A stretch of DNA of 64,000 bases from Actinoplanes lobatus (lineage in GTDB: Bacteria > Actinomycetota > Actinomycetes > Mycobacteriales > Micromonosporaceae): contig NZ_JACHNC010000001.1 in assembly GCF_014205215.1 (NCBI RefSeq), positions 6,878,501 to 6,942,500 on the forward strand. Reading direction: 5' to 3'. Each line of letters begins with the position of its first letter. Positions within the stretch are counted from its first letter, which is position 1. A program made the translations under genes and the position numbers. Below the pieces are notes generated by a model. That model had not been told where the DNA came from. It worked only from the letters and a program-made list of their open reading frames with translations, and did no database searches. Below are positions 17,871-27,071 of this stretch, piece by piece.

Positions 17871-19514
17871 TCAGACGGCCAGCCAGGAGCGCCAGCCGCC
17901 GTAGCCGGTGATGTCGGCGCCGGTGGCCGCGGCGTCGGCGGCGCAGCCGAAACCGGTCACCCAGCGGCCGTCGTCGAGTTCGACCGGGCCCAGGTTCATC
18001 GGTGCGGGAAGCGCGGCCAGGAATCCGCCGAGCGCGGCGACCGGCAGCAGCCACAACTCGCCGTCGATCGGTGCGCCGTCGGGGCCGGTGCGGACCAGGC
18101 CGGGTTTGGGTGGGGTCGTGGGTAGCGCGCGTAGCTCGTACGATGCCGCGGTTTTGACCGGACCGGCCCATCGCGCCCCGCGCGTGACCAGCTCGTGTTC
18201 GAGTGGCTGGCCGCGCAGGTGTGCACCGACGACCAGCAGCGGCACGGCGGTCGCGCCGGCGTGCACGGGCCACGGCAGGGTGGGCGGCGGCAGCGGGGCA
18301 GCGGCGGCGGGACCGGCCACCGATGAGGCCGGCACGGTGACACGGCGGGCCAGGTCGAGCGCGACCGCGTCGTGGAACGGCCGGGCGAGCACGGTGACGC
18401 CGAACTGTGCGCCGTCGACCGTGCCCGACGGCACCGCCACGGCGCACAGGTCGAACAGGTTGCAGAAGTTGGTGTAGGTGCCGACCCGCGAGTTGACCGC
18501 CACCGGTTCGGCCGCCACCTCGACGATCGTGGGGTGGCAGGGCGCGGTCGGCACGAGCAGCGCATCGAATCCGTCGAGCAACGCCAGTGACGCGTCCCGC
18601 AGGTCCCGCAACCGGCCCATGTCGCGTACCAGGTCGCTGGCCCGCACAGCCCCGGCGGCGCCGATGATCGCGCCGACGATCGGGTCGACCAGGTCCGGGT
18701 GCGCGTCGACGAAATCGCCGACCGCGGCGTGCCGTTCGGCCACCAGCGCGCCCTCGTAGAGCAGTTTCGCGGCGTTCAGGAAGGTCGCGAACGGCACCGG
18801 CTCGACCGTGCACCCGCCGGCTCGCAGCCGGTCGGCGGCCTCGGCGAACGCGGCGGCCCAGCCGGCCGCCAGGGCCGGCAGTTCGGCCGGGACCGCGACC
18901 CGGGCGGCCGAGGGCGCGGCCAGCGGTGTGCCGGCCGGCCAGGTGCGGGTGCCCGGCCCACCGGCCATCGCCGCCATGGCCGTGTCGGCGGTGTTCAGGT
19001 CGCGGGCGAAGATGGTGACCGCGTCCCAGGACCGGCACGCCGGAACGACCCCGGCGGTGGAGACGGTGCCGAGCGTCGGTTTGATGCCGACGATGCCCTG
19101 GAAGGCGGCCGGGACCCGGCCGGACCCGGCGGTGTCGGTGCCGATCGCGATGTCGGCGAGGCCGAGTGCCACCGCGACCGCCGATCCGGAGCTCGAACCG
19201 CCGGAGACGTACGCGGGACGGCGGGCGTCGTGCACCCCGCCGTACGGGCTGCGCTGCCCGACCAGCCCGGTGGCGAACTGGTCCAGGTTGGTCACGCCGA
19301 CGACGGTGGCACCGGCGGCTTTGAGGCGGGCCACGGCGACGGCGTCGCTCTCGGCCGGCTCGCTCGCGTACGCCGGGCAGCCGGCTGTCGTCGGGAATCC
19401 GGCCACGTCGACGTTGCCTTTGACGGCGAGCCGCAGCCCGGCGAGGGGACCGGTGGCGGCGCCGAGGTCGGCTGCCACGTCGCCGGGGGCGCGCTGCGCG
19501 ATCCAGATGCTCAC
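17871..19514 (-). CDS. atzF: Allophanate hydrolase (amidase-signature family)
   Basis: 547 aa. It hydrolyses allophanate to ammonia and carbon dioxide, the second step of ATP-dependent urea breakdown. The amidase Ser-cisSer-Lys triad is readable: Lys32 in LAVKGNVDV, the Ser-rich GGSSSGSA block (105-112) with the cis-Ser, and Ser131 in GTDTAGSGRVPA. A C-terminal domain of about 120 residues (VVGAHLRGQPLEHELVTRGA onward) matches the AtzF C-terminal extension. GTG 19514 overlaps the stop of urea carboxylase (GTGA), so translation is probably coupled. It is the last gene of the four-gene urea-amidolyase operon. Confidence 0.94.
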   Translation of the reverse strand: MSIWIAQRAPGDVAADLGAATGPLAGLRLAVKGNVDVAGFPTTAGCPAYASEPAESDAVAVARLKAAGATVVGVTNLDQFATGLVGQRSPYGGVHDARRPAYVSGGSSSGSAVAVALGLADIAIGTDTAGSGRVPAAFQGIVGIKPTLGTVSTAGVVPACRSWDAVTIFARDLNTADTAMAAMAGGPGTRTWPAGTPLAAPSAARVAVPAELPALAAGWAAAFAEAADRLRAGGCTVEPVPFATFLNAAKLLYEGALVAERHAAVGDFVDAHPDLVDPIVGAIIGAAGAVRASDLVRDMGRLRDLRDASLALLDGFDALLVPTAPCHPTIVEVAAEPVAVNSRVGTYTNFCNLFDLCAVAVPSGTVDGAQFGVTVLARPFHDAVALDLARRVTVPASSVAGPAAAAPLPPPTLPWPVHAGATAVPLLVVGAHLRGQPLEHELVTRGARWAGPVKTAASYELRALPTTPPKPGLVRTGPDGAPIDGELWLLPVAALGGFLAALPAPMNLGPVELDDGRWVTGFGCAADAAATGADITGYGGWRSWLAV

Positions 19515-22500
19515 GCGGTCACGGGGCCCAGCACGGCCAGCGCGTCGCCGGGCGCCACCTGGGTGCCCGGCCGGGCGATCAGAGCGGTGACCACCCCGGC
19601 GGCCGGTGCGGTGACCGCGGCCTCCATCTTCATCGCCTCCAGGATCACGAGCGTCTGCCCCTGTTGCACGTGTTCTCCCACTTCGACTTCGACCTTCCAG
19701 ACGTTCGACATGAACGGAGCGTCGACGCGGGCGCCGCCGTCGGGCACCGCGACCTCGACCGCTGCCGGGCCGGCGGTGAACGCGACCTGCTCGGCCCGGT
19801 CGAACTCCCCGGCCGCCCGCCAAGCGTCGCGTTCGGCGGCGAAGGCGGCGCCCTGCCGCCGGCGGAACTCGGCGATCGACGCGGCATTCTCGGCGAGGAA
19901 CCGCGCGTGCTCGGCCATCGAGAACGTGTCGTCGGTGACGTCGATCGTGCCGCGGCCGGCGGCCAGGTCGGCGCGCAGGTCGAGCAGCTCTTCGGCGGTG
20001 ACCGGGTACCAGCTGATCCGGTCGAAGAAGCGCAGCAGCCAGGGAGTGTCCCGGTAATGGCTCCACACCTGGGTGGTGCGGCCGACGAACTGGTATCCGC
20101 CCGGCCCTTCCATGCCGTAGACGCACAGGTAGGCGCCGCCGATGCCGACCGAGTTCTCCGCGGTCCAGGTCCGGGCCGGGTTGTACTTGGTGGTGACGAG
20201 CCGGTGCCGCGGGTCGAGCGGGGTGGCCACCGGCGCGCCCAGGTAGACGTCGCCGAGGCCGAGCACCAGATAGTCGGCGTCGAAGACGGTGCGGTGGACA
20301 TCGTCGACCGACGCCAGGCCGTTGACCCGGCGGATGAACTCGATGTTCCACGGGCACCAGGGCGCGTCGTCGCGGACCCCGGCCATGTATCGCTCGATGG
20401 CCAGCCGGGTCGCCGGGTCGTCCCAGCTCAGCGGCAGCCGCACCCGCCGGCTCGGCACCACCAGCCCGGTCGCGGCCGGCAGGGTCGCCTCCAGCTCCAC
20501 GACAAGGGCGAGGACCTTGGGTACGGGCAACACCTCCGGATCCACGTGCACCTGCAACGATCGGATCCCGGGTGTCAGGTCGAGGACGCCCGGCAGGGCC
20601 AGCTCGGCCACGGCCGTGTGCAGGGCGTGCACCCGGGCGCGCAGGGCCAGGTCGAGCACGATGTCGCCGTACTCGATCAGCAGGTTGTCGTCGCCGCCGC
20701 GCCGGTAGGTGACGGCCGGATCCCCGTCGAGGCGCAGCAGCACCCCGTCGTCTCCGTCGCCGGCGCGGTCGGTGTAGACCGGCAGGGCGAGCCGCCGCGG
20801 TGAGGGCGCGCCGGTGGCCCGGACCGGCCGGAACGAGACGGTGTCGCCGGGCCGCAGCTGGCCCAGTTTCCAGCGCTCGGCGCTGATCACGGTCACCGGA
20901 CAGACGAAGCCGCCGAGGCTGGGCCCGTCCGGGCCGAGCAGGATGGGGGTGTCGCCGGTGAAGTCGAGCGCGCCGATCGAGTACGCCGTGTCGTGGATGT
21001 TCGACGGGTGCAGGCCGGCTTCACCGCCGTCGCCGCGGGCCCACCGGGGTTTCGGGCCGGTCAGGCGGACACCGGTGCGGGCCGAGTTGAAATGCACCGT
21101 GTACGTGGTGGCGAACAGCTGGTCGATGTCGGCGCGGGTGAAGAACTCGGGCGCGCCGTGCGGCCCTTCGGTGACGGCGAGGTCCCAGTGCTCGCCGAAG
21201 TCCGGCCGCAGTCCGGCGGCGACCGGCCCGGCCGGGGCGCCGGTGCCGGTCAGGGTGCGCAGCACGTCGCCGGGCCGCAGCGCCCGGCCGCCGTGCCCGC
21301 CGAAGCGCCCGAGTGTGAAGGTGGCCGTGCTGCCCAGATAGGGGGGCACGTCCAGGCCGCCGGCCAGGGCGACATAGGTTCGCAGCCCGGCGGTCGCCTC
21401 GCCCACGTCGAGGGTGGCCCCGGCGGGGACCGTCACCGGCTCCCACATCGCCACGGGTGACCCGTCGACCGTGACCGCGGCCGGCGCGCCGGTGACGCAG
21501 ACCAGGGTGGCGTGGGTGAACGTGAGTCGCGGCCCGCCCGCGGTGCATTCCAGGCCGGCCGCGTTCTCGTCGTTGCCGAGCGCCAGGTTGGCCAGCCGCA
21601 GCGAGCGATCGTCCATCGCCCCGCTCGGCGGCACACCGACCTGCCACAGCCCGAGCCGCCCGGTGGCGTCCTGGACGGTGGTCATCAGGCCGGGGCGGCC
21701 GACGGTGATCCGCGGTTCCGGATCGCCGACGTCGTCGAGGGTGGCGGTGCAGTGGACCGCGTCCAGGAACGCCGGCAGGATGCCGACCGCGCGCAGCAGC
21801 CCGAGGTTGACCTCGATGCCGTCGAAGCGGATCGCGGTCAGCGCCGCACGCAGGCGGCCGATCGCGGTGGTCCGGTCCGGGCCACTCGCGATCACTTTGG
21901 CCAGCAGCGGGTCGTACGCGGTGCTGACCTCGGTGCCGGTCACCGCCCAGCCGTCGACGCGGACGCCGTCACCGGTGGGCAGTTCGACCCGGGTCAGGGC
22001 GCCCGCGCTGGGCCGGAAACCGGCGGCGGGATCCTCGGCGTACACCCTGGCCTCGACGGCATGCCCGCGGACCGGCACGACGCCGTCGGGGAGATAGGGC
22101 GCCAGCAGGCCGGACTCGCCGCCGGCCAGCCGCAGCATCCAGCCGACCAGGTCGACTCCGGTGACCGCCTCGGTGACCGGGTGCTCGACCTGTAGCCGGG
22201 CGTTCACCTCCAGGAACGACGCCTCCTGCCGGACCGGGTCGTAGATGAACTCGACGGTGCCGGCCGACCGGTACCGCACAGACGCGGCGAGGTCGCGGGC
22301 GGCGGTGTGCAACCGGGACCGGATCGCGTCGGGCAGGGCCGGCGCCGGCGCCTCCTCCAGAACCTTCTGGTTGCGGCGTTGCAGCGAACAGTCCCGATCG
22401 CCGAGCGAGACGATCGCGCCGGCCCCGTCACCGAAGATCTGCACCTCGATGTGGCGGGCGCGTTCCACGTACCGTTCGGCGAAGACGCCGCCGCTGCCGA

Positions 22501-23077
22501 AACTGGCGGCCGCCAGCCTGGCCACCGTCTCGAACCCGGCCCTCAGCTGCGCCGGGTCGCGGCAGACCGTCATGCCGATGCCGCCGCCACCGCCGGTCGC
22601 CTTCAGCATCACCGGGTAGCCGATCGCCGCCACCCGCACGACCGCGTCCTCGGCGTCGGAGAGCAGCCCGGTGCCGGCGAAGACCGGAACCCCGGCGGCT
22701 TCCGCGGCCCGTCGCGCGGTGTGCTTGTCCCCGAACGTCCGCAGTTGCTCGGGTGTGGGCCCGGCGAACGCCAGCCCGGCCCGCTGCACGCGGGCGGCGA
22801 AACCGGCGTCCTCGGACAGGAACCCGTAGCCGGGATGCACCGCTGTCGCCCCGGTGGCCGCGGCCGCCCGCAGCACCGCGCGGGCGTTCAGGTAGCTGTC
22901 GGCCGGCGGGGCCGGGCCGAGCCGGACCGCCTCGTCGGCCAGGTGTACGTGCGCCGCACCCCGATCGGCGTCGGAGTACACCGCGACGGTCCGCCACCCC
23001 AGCTCACGGGCGGTCCGCAGGACCCGGCAGGCGATCTCGCCGCGGTTGGCGACGAGCAGCACACCCGGATCAGCCAT
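19511..23077 (-). CDS. uca: Urea carboxylase (biotin-dependent)
   Basis: 1188 aa. It carboxylates urea to allophanate using ATP, bicarbonate and biotin. The domains are a biotin carboxylase (about 1-450; LLVANRGEIACRVLRTAREL, GGGGIGMTVC, EVNARLQVEHPVTEAV), a KipA/KipI-like carboxyltransferase region (about 460-1040; GRPGLMTTVQDATGR..., LLGPDGPSLGGFVCPVTV, YGMEGPGGYQFVGRTTQVW), and a C-terminal biotinyl domain with biotinyl-lysine in ILEAMKMEAAV. It starts at ATG 23077, overlapping the preceding stop by eight bases, and its own stop overlaps atzF. With atzF it forms the two-protein version of urea amidolyase. Confidence 0.96.
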   Translation of the reverse strand: MADPGVLLVANRGEIACRVLRTARELGWRTVAVYSDADRGAAHVHLADEAVRLGPAPPADSYLNARAVLRAAAATGATAVHPGYGFLSEDAGFAARVQRAGLAFAGPTPEQLRTFGDKHTARRAAEAAGVPVFAGTGLLSDAEDAVVRVAAIGYPVMLKATGGGGGIGMTVCRDPAQLRAGFETVARLAAASFGSGGVFAERYVERARHIEVQIFGDGAGAIVSLGDRDCSLQRRNQKVLEEAPAPALPDAIRSRLHTAARDLAASVRYRSAGTVEFIYDPVRQEASFLEVNARLQVEHPVTEAVTGVDLVGWMLRLAGGESGLLAPYLPDGVVPVRGHAVEARVYAEDPAAGFRPSAGALTRVELPTGDGVRVDGWAVTGTEVSTAYDPLLAKVIASGPDRTTAIGRLRAALTAIRFDGIEVNLGLLRAVGILPAFLDAVHCTATLDDVGDPEPRITVGRPGLMTTVQDATGRLGLWQVGVPPSGAMDDRSLRLANLALGNDENAAGLECTAGGPRLTFTHATLVCVTGAPAAVTVDGSPVAMWEPVTVPAGATLDVGEATAGLRTYVALAGGLDVPPYLGSTATFTLGRFGGHGGRALRPGDVLRTLTGTGAPAGPVAAGLRPDFGEHWDLAVTEGPHGAPEFFTRADIDQLFATTYTVHFNSARTGVRLTGPKPRWARGDGGEAGLHPSNIHDTAYSIGALDFTGDTPILLGPDGPSLGGFVCPVTVISAERWKLGQLRPGDTVSFRPVRATGAPSPRRLALPVYTDRAGDGDDGVLLRLDGDPAVTYRRGGDDNLLIEYGDIVLDLALRARVHALHTAVAELALPGVLDLTPGIRSLQVHVDPEVLPVPKVLALVVELEATLPAATGLVVPSRRVRLPLSWDDPATRLAIERYMAGVRDDAPWCPWNIEFIRRVNGLASVDDVHRTVFDADYLVLGLGDVYLGAPVATPLDPRHRLVTTKYNPARTWTAENSVGIGGAYLCVYGMEGPGGYQFVGRTTQVWSHYRDTPWLLRFFDRISWYPVTAEELLDLRADLAAGRGTIDVTDDTFSMAEHARFLAENAASIAEFRRRQGAAFAAERDAWRAAGEFDRAEQVAFTAGPAAVEVAVPDGGARVDAPFMSNVWKVEVEVGEHVQQGQTLVILEAMKMEAAVTAPAAGVVTALIARPGTQVAPGDALAVLGPVTA

Positions 23078-23675
23078 GCGTCACCACCAGCTCCACACGG
23101 CTCGGGTCGAAACCGTTGCACGGGTTGTTGATCTGCGGGCAGTTCGAGACGACGACCAGGACGTCCTTCTCGGCGCGCAGGCTCAAGGACAGGCCGGGCG
23201 CCGAGATGCCGTCCACGATGCCGAGCGCGCCGTCCGGGTCGACCGGCACGTTCATGAACCAGTTGACGTTGGGGACGTGGTCGCGTTTGCCCATGCCGTA
23301 GCGCGACAGCTCGTGCATGAAGTTCTCCACACAGGCGTGCTGGGAGTGGGTGTGATGGCCGTACCGCAGCGTGTTCGACTCCTTGGAGCAGGCGCCGCCG
23401 AGCGTGTCGTGCCGGCCCACCTCGTCGGCGACGACGGTGAGCAGCGGGTCGTACTCGTTGTCGCGCAGCACGCTGCCGGTGGTCAGGAAGATGGTGTCCT
23501 GCGCCTGTAGGGTGGCCTGCGCGCTGTAGGCCTGGCTGGTGTCGTGCGCGTCGTAGGCGAGGAAGTCGACCGCCTGGTTGCCGTCCAGGTCCACGATGGT
23601 CAGCACCTGGCCGTGGGTCAGGACCCGCGACCACGGCGCCCGCGGTCGCAGCGTCTCGCGATGGATCTCGGTCAT
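23070..23675 (-). CDS. Urea-amidolyase-associated protein 2 (UAAP2-like, DUF1989 family)
   Basis: 201 aa from ATG 23675, overlapping the previous gene by ATGA. It is a soluble small protein with family landmarks GQVLTIVDLDGNQAVDFLAY, HDTLGGACSKESN, HACVENFMHEL, VNWFMNVPVDPDG and VVVSNCPQINNPCNGF. Several conserved Cys, His and Asp residues suggest metal binding. Relatives are almost always coded with urea carboxylase and a second UAAP; their exact chemistry is not settled, and a link to guanidine/carboxyguanidine degradation has been made for related operons (general knowledge). Here it is the second gene of the operon, fused by overlaps on both sides. Confidence 0.88.
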   Translation of the reverse strand: MTEIHRETLRPRAPWSRVLTHGQVLTIVDLDGNQAVDFLAYDAHDTSQAYSAQATLQAQDTIFLTTGSVLRDNEYDPLLTVVADEVGRHDTLGGACSKESNTLRYGHHTHSQHACVENFMHELSRYGMGKRDHVPNVNWFMNVPVDPDGALGIVDGISAPGLSLSLRAEKDVLVVVSNCPQINNPCNGFDPSRVELVVTHG

Positions 23676-24514
23676 CGAGCGGTCCGTCCCGTGCGGTGGT
23701 CGGCGGTGTTCTCGAAGGCACGCCGCCCTTCGGGCGTCGCATGCCACAGGTTGTCGGCGGGCGCGGTCACCCGGTCGCGCCAGGCCGTGATCCGCAAAGG
23801 CGATGACGTGTACGCCGTACGCGGGTCGAGTGGGTGCGCGGCGTTGGCGACCAGCACGATCACCGGCAGTTCGGTGCGCAGCGTGACCGTGGCGCCGGGG
23901 CCGGCCGAGCCGAGCCACTCCGGCCGCCCGCCGGCGTCGATGCGTACACCCTGGAAGAAGGAGATCGACGGCGGGACGTCGCGGCGCCCGAGGCCGTGTT
24001 TGGACGCGCCGAGCACGAACAGTTCCCGGCCGGCGGGGGAGGAGCCCTCCGGCGAGCCGTCGCCGTACCTCTGCTCGTTGCGGGCCTGCGCCGACGTGCC
24101 GTACAGGGTGTCGTGCCTGCCGGAGGTGTCGCCGATGACCGTGGCCAGGACCCGAGCCTGGTCGCTGAGCAGCAGCTGCCCGGCCGTGGTGTAGACCTGC
24201 CACTGCACCTTCACGGTGTCCGCGACGTTGAGCCGCTCCCACGGCATGTCCGCGTGGTAGAGCAGGAGCGACGCGCACGCGTCGCCGTCCAGGTCGGTCA
24301 GCTGGATCGCGGTGCCGGCCGCGAGGACCCGGTGCGCGTACCCGCCGGGGGCGACCCGCTCGGCCCAGACCGCCTCGCCGGGCAGGTCGGCGGCAGCGGC
24401 GGGCACGGTCGGCCGGTTCGGGAAGCCGCCGTCACGGGCCGCCTGCTCCTGGGCGCGGGCGTGGGCGCGGGCGCCGGCCGTGGTGGCCGTCGGCTGCGGC
24501 TGATCGGTCGACAC
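23672..24514 (-). CDS. Urea-amidolyase-associated protein 1 (UAAP1-like, DUF1989 family)
   Basis: 280 aa from GTG 24514, the only start between the operator palindrome and the conserved part. It is related to UAAP2 and shares its landmarks: AGTAIQLTDLDGDACASLLL, TSGRHDTLYGTSAQARNEQR, HGLGRRDVPPSISFFQGV and VIVLVANAAHPLDPR. It has a longer variable N-terminus rich in Ala and Gln. It is first in the operon, with a GGTGGTG ribosome site close behind the 20-bp palindrome, so the leader is very short. Role as for UAAP2: an accessory enzyme or metal-dependent partner of urea/allophanate metabolism, not proven. Confidence in the family is good; function is inference. Confidence 0.86.
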   Translation of the reverse strand: MSTDQPQPTATTAGARAHARAQEQAARDGGFPNRPTVPAAAADLPGEAVWAERVAPGGYAHRVLAAGTAIQLTDLDGDACASLLLYHADMPWERLNVADTVKVQWQVYTTAGQLLLSDQARVLATVIGDTSGRHDTLYGTSAQARNEQRYGDGSPEGSSPAGRELFVLGASKHGLGRRDVPPSISFFQGVRIDAGGRPEWLGSAGPGATVTLRTELPVIVLVANAAHPLDPRTAYTSSPLRITAWRDRVTAPADNLWHATPEGRRAFENTADHRTGRTAR

Positions 24515-24528
24515 GAGCACCACCTCAA

Positions 24529-24548
24529 TTTCTGTCGATTGACAGAAA
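24529..24548. promoter_or_regulatory. Operator palindrome before the urea-amidolyase operon
   Basis: TTTCTGTCGATTGACAGAAA: 8-bp arms with perfect symmetry around GATT. On the minus strand it follows TTGACT, a possible -35, and ends 14 bases before the UAAP1 start, so binding would block transcription. The same core (TCTGTC-N4-GACAGA) precedes the permease gene at 25366-25385. The TetR gene lies between the two. Confidence 0.8.
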
Positions 24549-24649
24549 GTCAAGCGATCGCGGCTCTCGGCCGCGTTTCCGATCCATGAACACGGTGTAA
24601 CTCGGCCCGCGGCCCCGGCCGGCGGGCGCCGCTTGGTACTTTTCCTGCC

Positions 24650-25294
24650 ATGGCACGAGGACGGGGACGCCCGCGCGCATCGGGCGAGCCGGCCTCGGGG
24701 CTGAGCACCGAGCAGGAGATCCGGGCGGCGGCCGCCCGGCTGTTCTGCACCCAGGGGTACGGGTCGACCAGCACCTACAAGATCGCCAAGGAAGCCCGGA
24801 TCTCGCAGGCGACGATGTACCACTACTTCGCCGGCAAGCACGAGATCCTGTTGGCGCTGCTGCTCGACACGGTCCGCCCGTCGGTCGCCTATGCCGGCGA
24901 ACTGGCGGCGAGCTCGGAGCCGGCGGCCGCCCGGTTGTGGCGGCTCTGCGCCTTCGACGTCCGGCTGCTGCTGTCCGGTGAGGAGAATCTCGGCTCCCTC
25001 TATCTGCTTCCCGAGCTCGGTGACGAACGGTTCGCCCCGTTCCATGCCGAGCGGCAGCGGCTGTTCGAGACGTACCGGGATCTGGTCGCCGCCGCCGGCG
25101 ATCTGGCCGGAGCCGACCTGGCCGCGGCGACCAACCTCGTGTTCGGGCTGGTGGAGAGCGTGATCCTGCGGCGGCGCGCGGACACCGGCGTCGGTCCGGG
25201 GATAGACACGCGGATCGCCGACGCCGCGTTGCGTATCGCCGGGCTCGACGAGGCCGCGGTGGGCCTGGCGCGGGCGGTTGCGCAGCCGTTGTGA
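24650..25294 (+). CDS. TetR-family transcriptional repressor of the urea-amidolyase regulon
   Basis: 214 aa. A basic N-terminus (ARGRGRPRA) is followed by the TetR HTH: STEQEIRAAAARLFCTQGYG, then KIAKEARISQATMYHYFAGK. The C-terminal ligand-binding half is helical and not assignable. It is divergent from the UAAP1-UAAP2-uca-atzF operon and co-directional with the permease 110 bases downstream. A shared palindrome flanks it on both sides, so it very probably represses both units until a nitrogen compound (urea, allophanate, guanidine or similar) is bound. It may also be autoregulated, though no copy of the palindrome lies within its own coding start. Confidence 0.9.
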   Translation: MARGRGRPRASGEPASGLSTEQEIRAAAARLFCTQGYGSTSTYKIAKEARISQATMYHYFAGKHEILLALLLDTVRPSVAYAGELAASSEPAAARLWRLCAFDVRLLLSGEENLGSLYLLPELGDERFAPFHAERQRLFETYRDLVAAAGDLAGADLAAATNLVFGLVESVILRRRADTGVGPGIDTRIADAALRIAGLDEAAVGLARAVAQPL

Positions 25295-25365
25295 CGGTCC
25301 GTTAACAGAGTTGTCCCGGTGTGGGAAGCGCCGCCGTAACAAGGCGGCCGCTCAATGGTGATCAA

Positions 25366-25385
25366 TATCTGTCGAATGACAGAAA
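25366..25385. promoter_or_regulatory. Second copy of the operator palindrome, before the permease
   Basis: TATCTGTCGAATGACAGAAA. It matches the site at 24529-24548 at 18 of 20 positions and keeps the TCTGTC-N4-GACAGA core. It ends 19 bases before the permease ATG, overlapping the expected leader or promoter. Confidence 0.8.
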
Positions 25386-25404
25386 TAGGCACCCGGGAGC
25401 TCTC

Positions 25405-26892
25405 ATGATCATCGCCGGAGTCGCGCTCACTGTCCTCATAGTCCTGGTCGTCGGCATCGTGGTGGCCCGAAAGATCGACGGTGACAGCGCCAACTACCTC
25501 GTCGCCGGCCGCCAACTCGGCGTCCCCCTCGTCGCCGTGGCACTGACCACGGCCGCCGTCGACAGCAACGCCACCGTCGGCAACACCGACCTCAGCTCCG
25601 CCTACGGCTTCTGGGCCGGCGCCTCACTCGCGCTCGGCCTGGCGATCTGCCTGCTGCTGGCCGGCCTGTTCCTGGCCGAACCGATGAACCGGATGGGCCT
25701 GTTCACCCTCGGCGACTTCTTCGCCCGCCGCTACAACCGGCCGGTCGAGATCACCGCCTCCCTCCTGATGATCTTCGCGTTCACCATCCTGCTCGCCGGA
25801 AACCTGGTCGCCATGGGCTTCCTCGTCGAGTACTTCACCGGCATGTCGTACACGATCGGTGTGGTCCTCGCGGTCTGCCTGATCCTGGCCTACACCATCG
25901 GCGGAGGACTGTTCTCCGACGCCTACACCGCGGTCATCCAAGCCGTCATCACCGGCGTCGCCACCATCGTGCTGTTCGTCTGGGTGGCGAACAAATTCGG
26001 CATCGCGATCCCCGACGGCCTCGGCCCGTTCGACCTCGGACAGCTCACCGACAGCTCCCAGGGTGCACCGGTCAACTGGGCGACACTGATCTCCCTCGGC
26101 ATCGGTGACCTGGTCGCCATCGACTTCATGCAGCGCATCTTCGCCGCCCGTACCCCGCAGGCCGCCAAACGCGCCTGCTTCATCGGCGCCGGCGCCACCG
26201 CGGTCGTCGGCGTGCTCTGGTCCCTGGTCGCCCTGACCAGCGTGTCGGCGCTGGGACTGTCCGCCGAGAACGCCCCGATCATCTACCAGCTCCTCGACGA
26301 CCACGCGCCGGTCATCATGGCGATCCTGGTGCTCTCCGGCATCGTGGCGGCCTCCTTCTCCACCGCCTCCGGGGCCATCCTGGCCACCGCGGCCGTCGCG
26401 GTCCGCAACGTCGCCGGGGTACGCCGTGCGGTCGCCCCCGGGCACCACGACCCGCTGCTGCGCTGGACCCGCGTCGCCATGCTCCCCGTCACCGTGCTCG
26501 GCGTGTTCCTCGCCCTGCGGGTCAGCCAGACCGGCATCCTGCTCACCCTGGCCTTCGACCTGATGCTGGCCTGCCTGATCGCGCCGTTCCTGCTCGGCCT
26601 GTTCTGGCGCCGTTCCACCTCCACCGCCGCCCTGGTCGGCGCCGGCGTCGGCGTGCTGGTCCGGTTGGTGCTGCTGGCGCTCACCCCCACCCTCTACGGC
26701 GTCCCGAACGACCTGCTCTACATCGAGAACAGCCTCGTCGGCGCCGGCTTCGACGGCTGGGCCACGATCGTCGCCGCGATCGTCGGTGTCGGCTCCTTCG
26801 TGGTGACCGCGCTGCTGACCGCGTCACACCACACCGAGGAACACGACCTGCGCCACGCCGACCGCACCGCCGAGCCGGTCGGCGCCACCTGA
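25405..26892 (+). CDS. Sodium:solute symporter (SSS family), probably urea or related nitrogen solute uptake
   Basis: 495 aa with about 13 hydrophobic segments. ATG 25405 follows GGGAG by about seven bases and begins directly with a membrane segment; in-frame starts further up would place the operator inside the gene. SSS features include NYLVAGRQLGVPLVAVALT, TTAAVDSNATVGN, RYNRPVEITAS, YTIGGGLFSDAYTAVIQAV and GDLVAIDFMQRIFAARTPQAA. The C-terminus is His/Glu-rich and cytosolic. The paired operators place it in the urea-amidolyase regulon, so it most likely imports the substrate of that pathway. The substrate itself is inference. Confidence 0.9.
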   Translation: MIIAGVALTVLIVLVVGIVVARKIDGDSANYLVAGRQLGVPLVAVALTTAAVDSNATVGNTDLSSAYGFWAGASLALGLAICLLLAGLFLAEPMNRMGLFTLGDFFARRYNRPVEITASLLMIFAFTILLAGNLVAMGFLVEYFTGMSYTIGVVLAVCLILAYTIGGGLFSDAYTAVIQAVITGVATIVLFVWVANKFGIAIPDGLGPFDLGQLTDSSQGAPVNWATLISLGIGDLVAIDFMQRIFAARTPQAAKRACFIGAGATAVVGVLWSLVALTSVSALGLSAENAPIIYQLLDDHAPVIMAILVLSGIVAASFSTASGAILATAAVAVRNVAGVRRAVAPGHHDPLLRWTRVAMLPVTVLGVFLALRVSQTGILLTLAFDLMLACLIAPFLLGLFWRRSTSTAALVGAGVGVLVRLVLLALTPTLYGVPNDLLYIENSLVGAGFDGWATIVAAIVGVGSFVVTALLTASHHTEEHDLRHADRTAEPVGAT

Positions 26893-27071
26893 CCACGGCT
26901 TCGTCGCAGTACCAGCCGCCCGGTGCCGAAGATCCACGGCCCACGCCTGGGCTGCCGAGTCAGCGAACGAGGGCCATCAGACCTCCGGCAGGGTGCGGTT
27001 CAACTGGAACTGCTCGAACCGGCCCAGCGCGTCCTCGATCCGCCGCCGATGGGCGCGTCGTGGCGTTCGGG

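Noticed and set aside
26977..27070. Protein-like end RRIEDALGRFEQFQLNRTLPEV on the minus strand after the esterase
   Set aside because: No start of its own and only about 30 codons; it could be a gene remnant, but there is too little to name.
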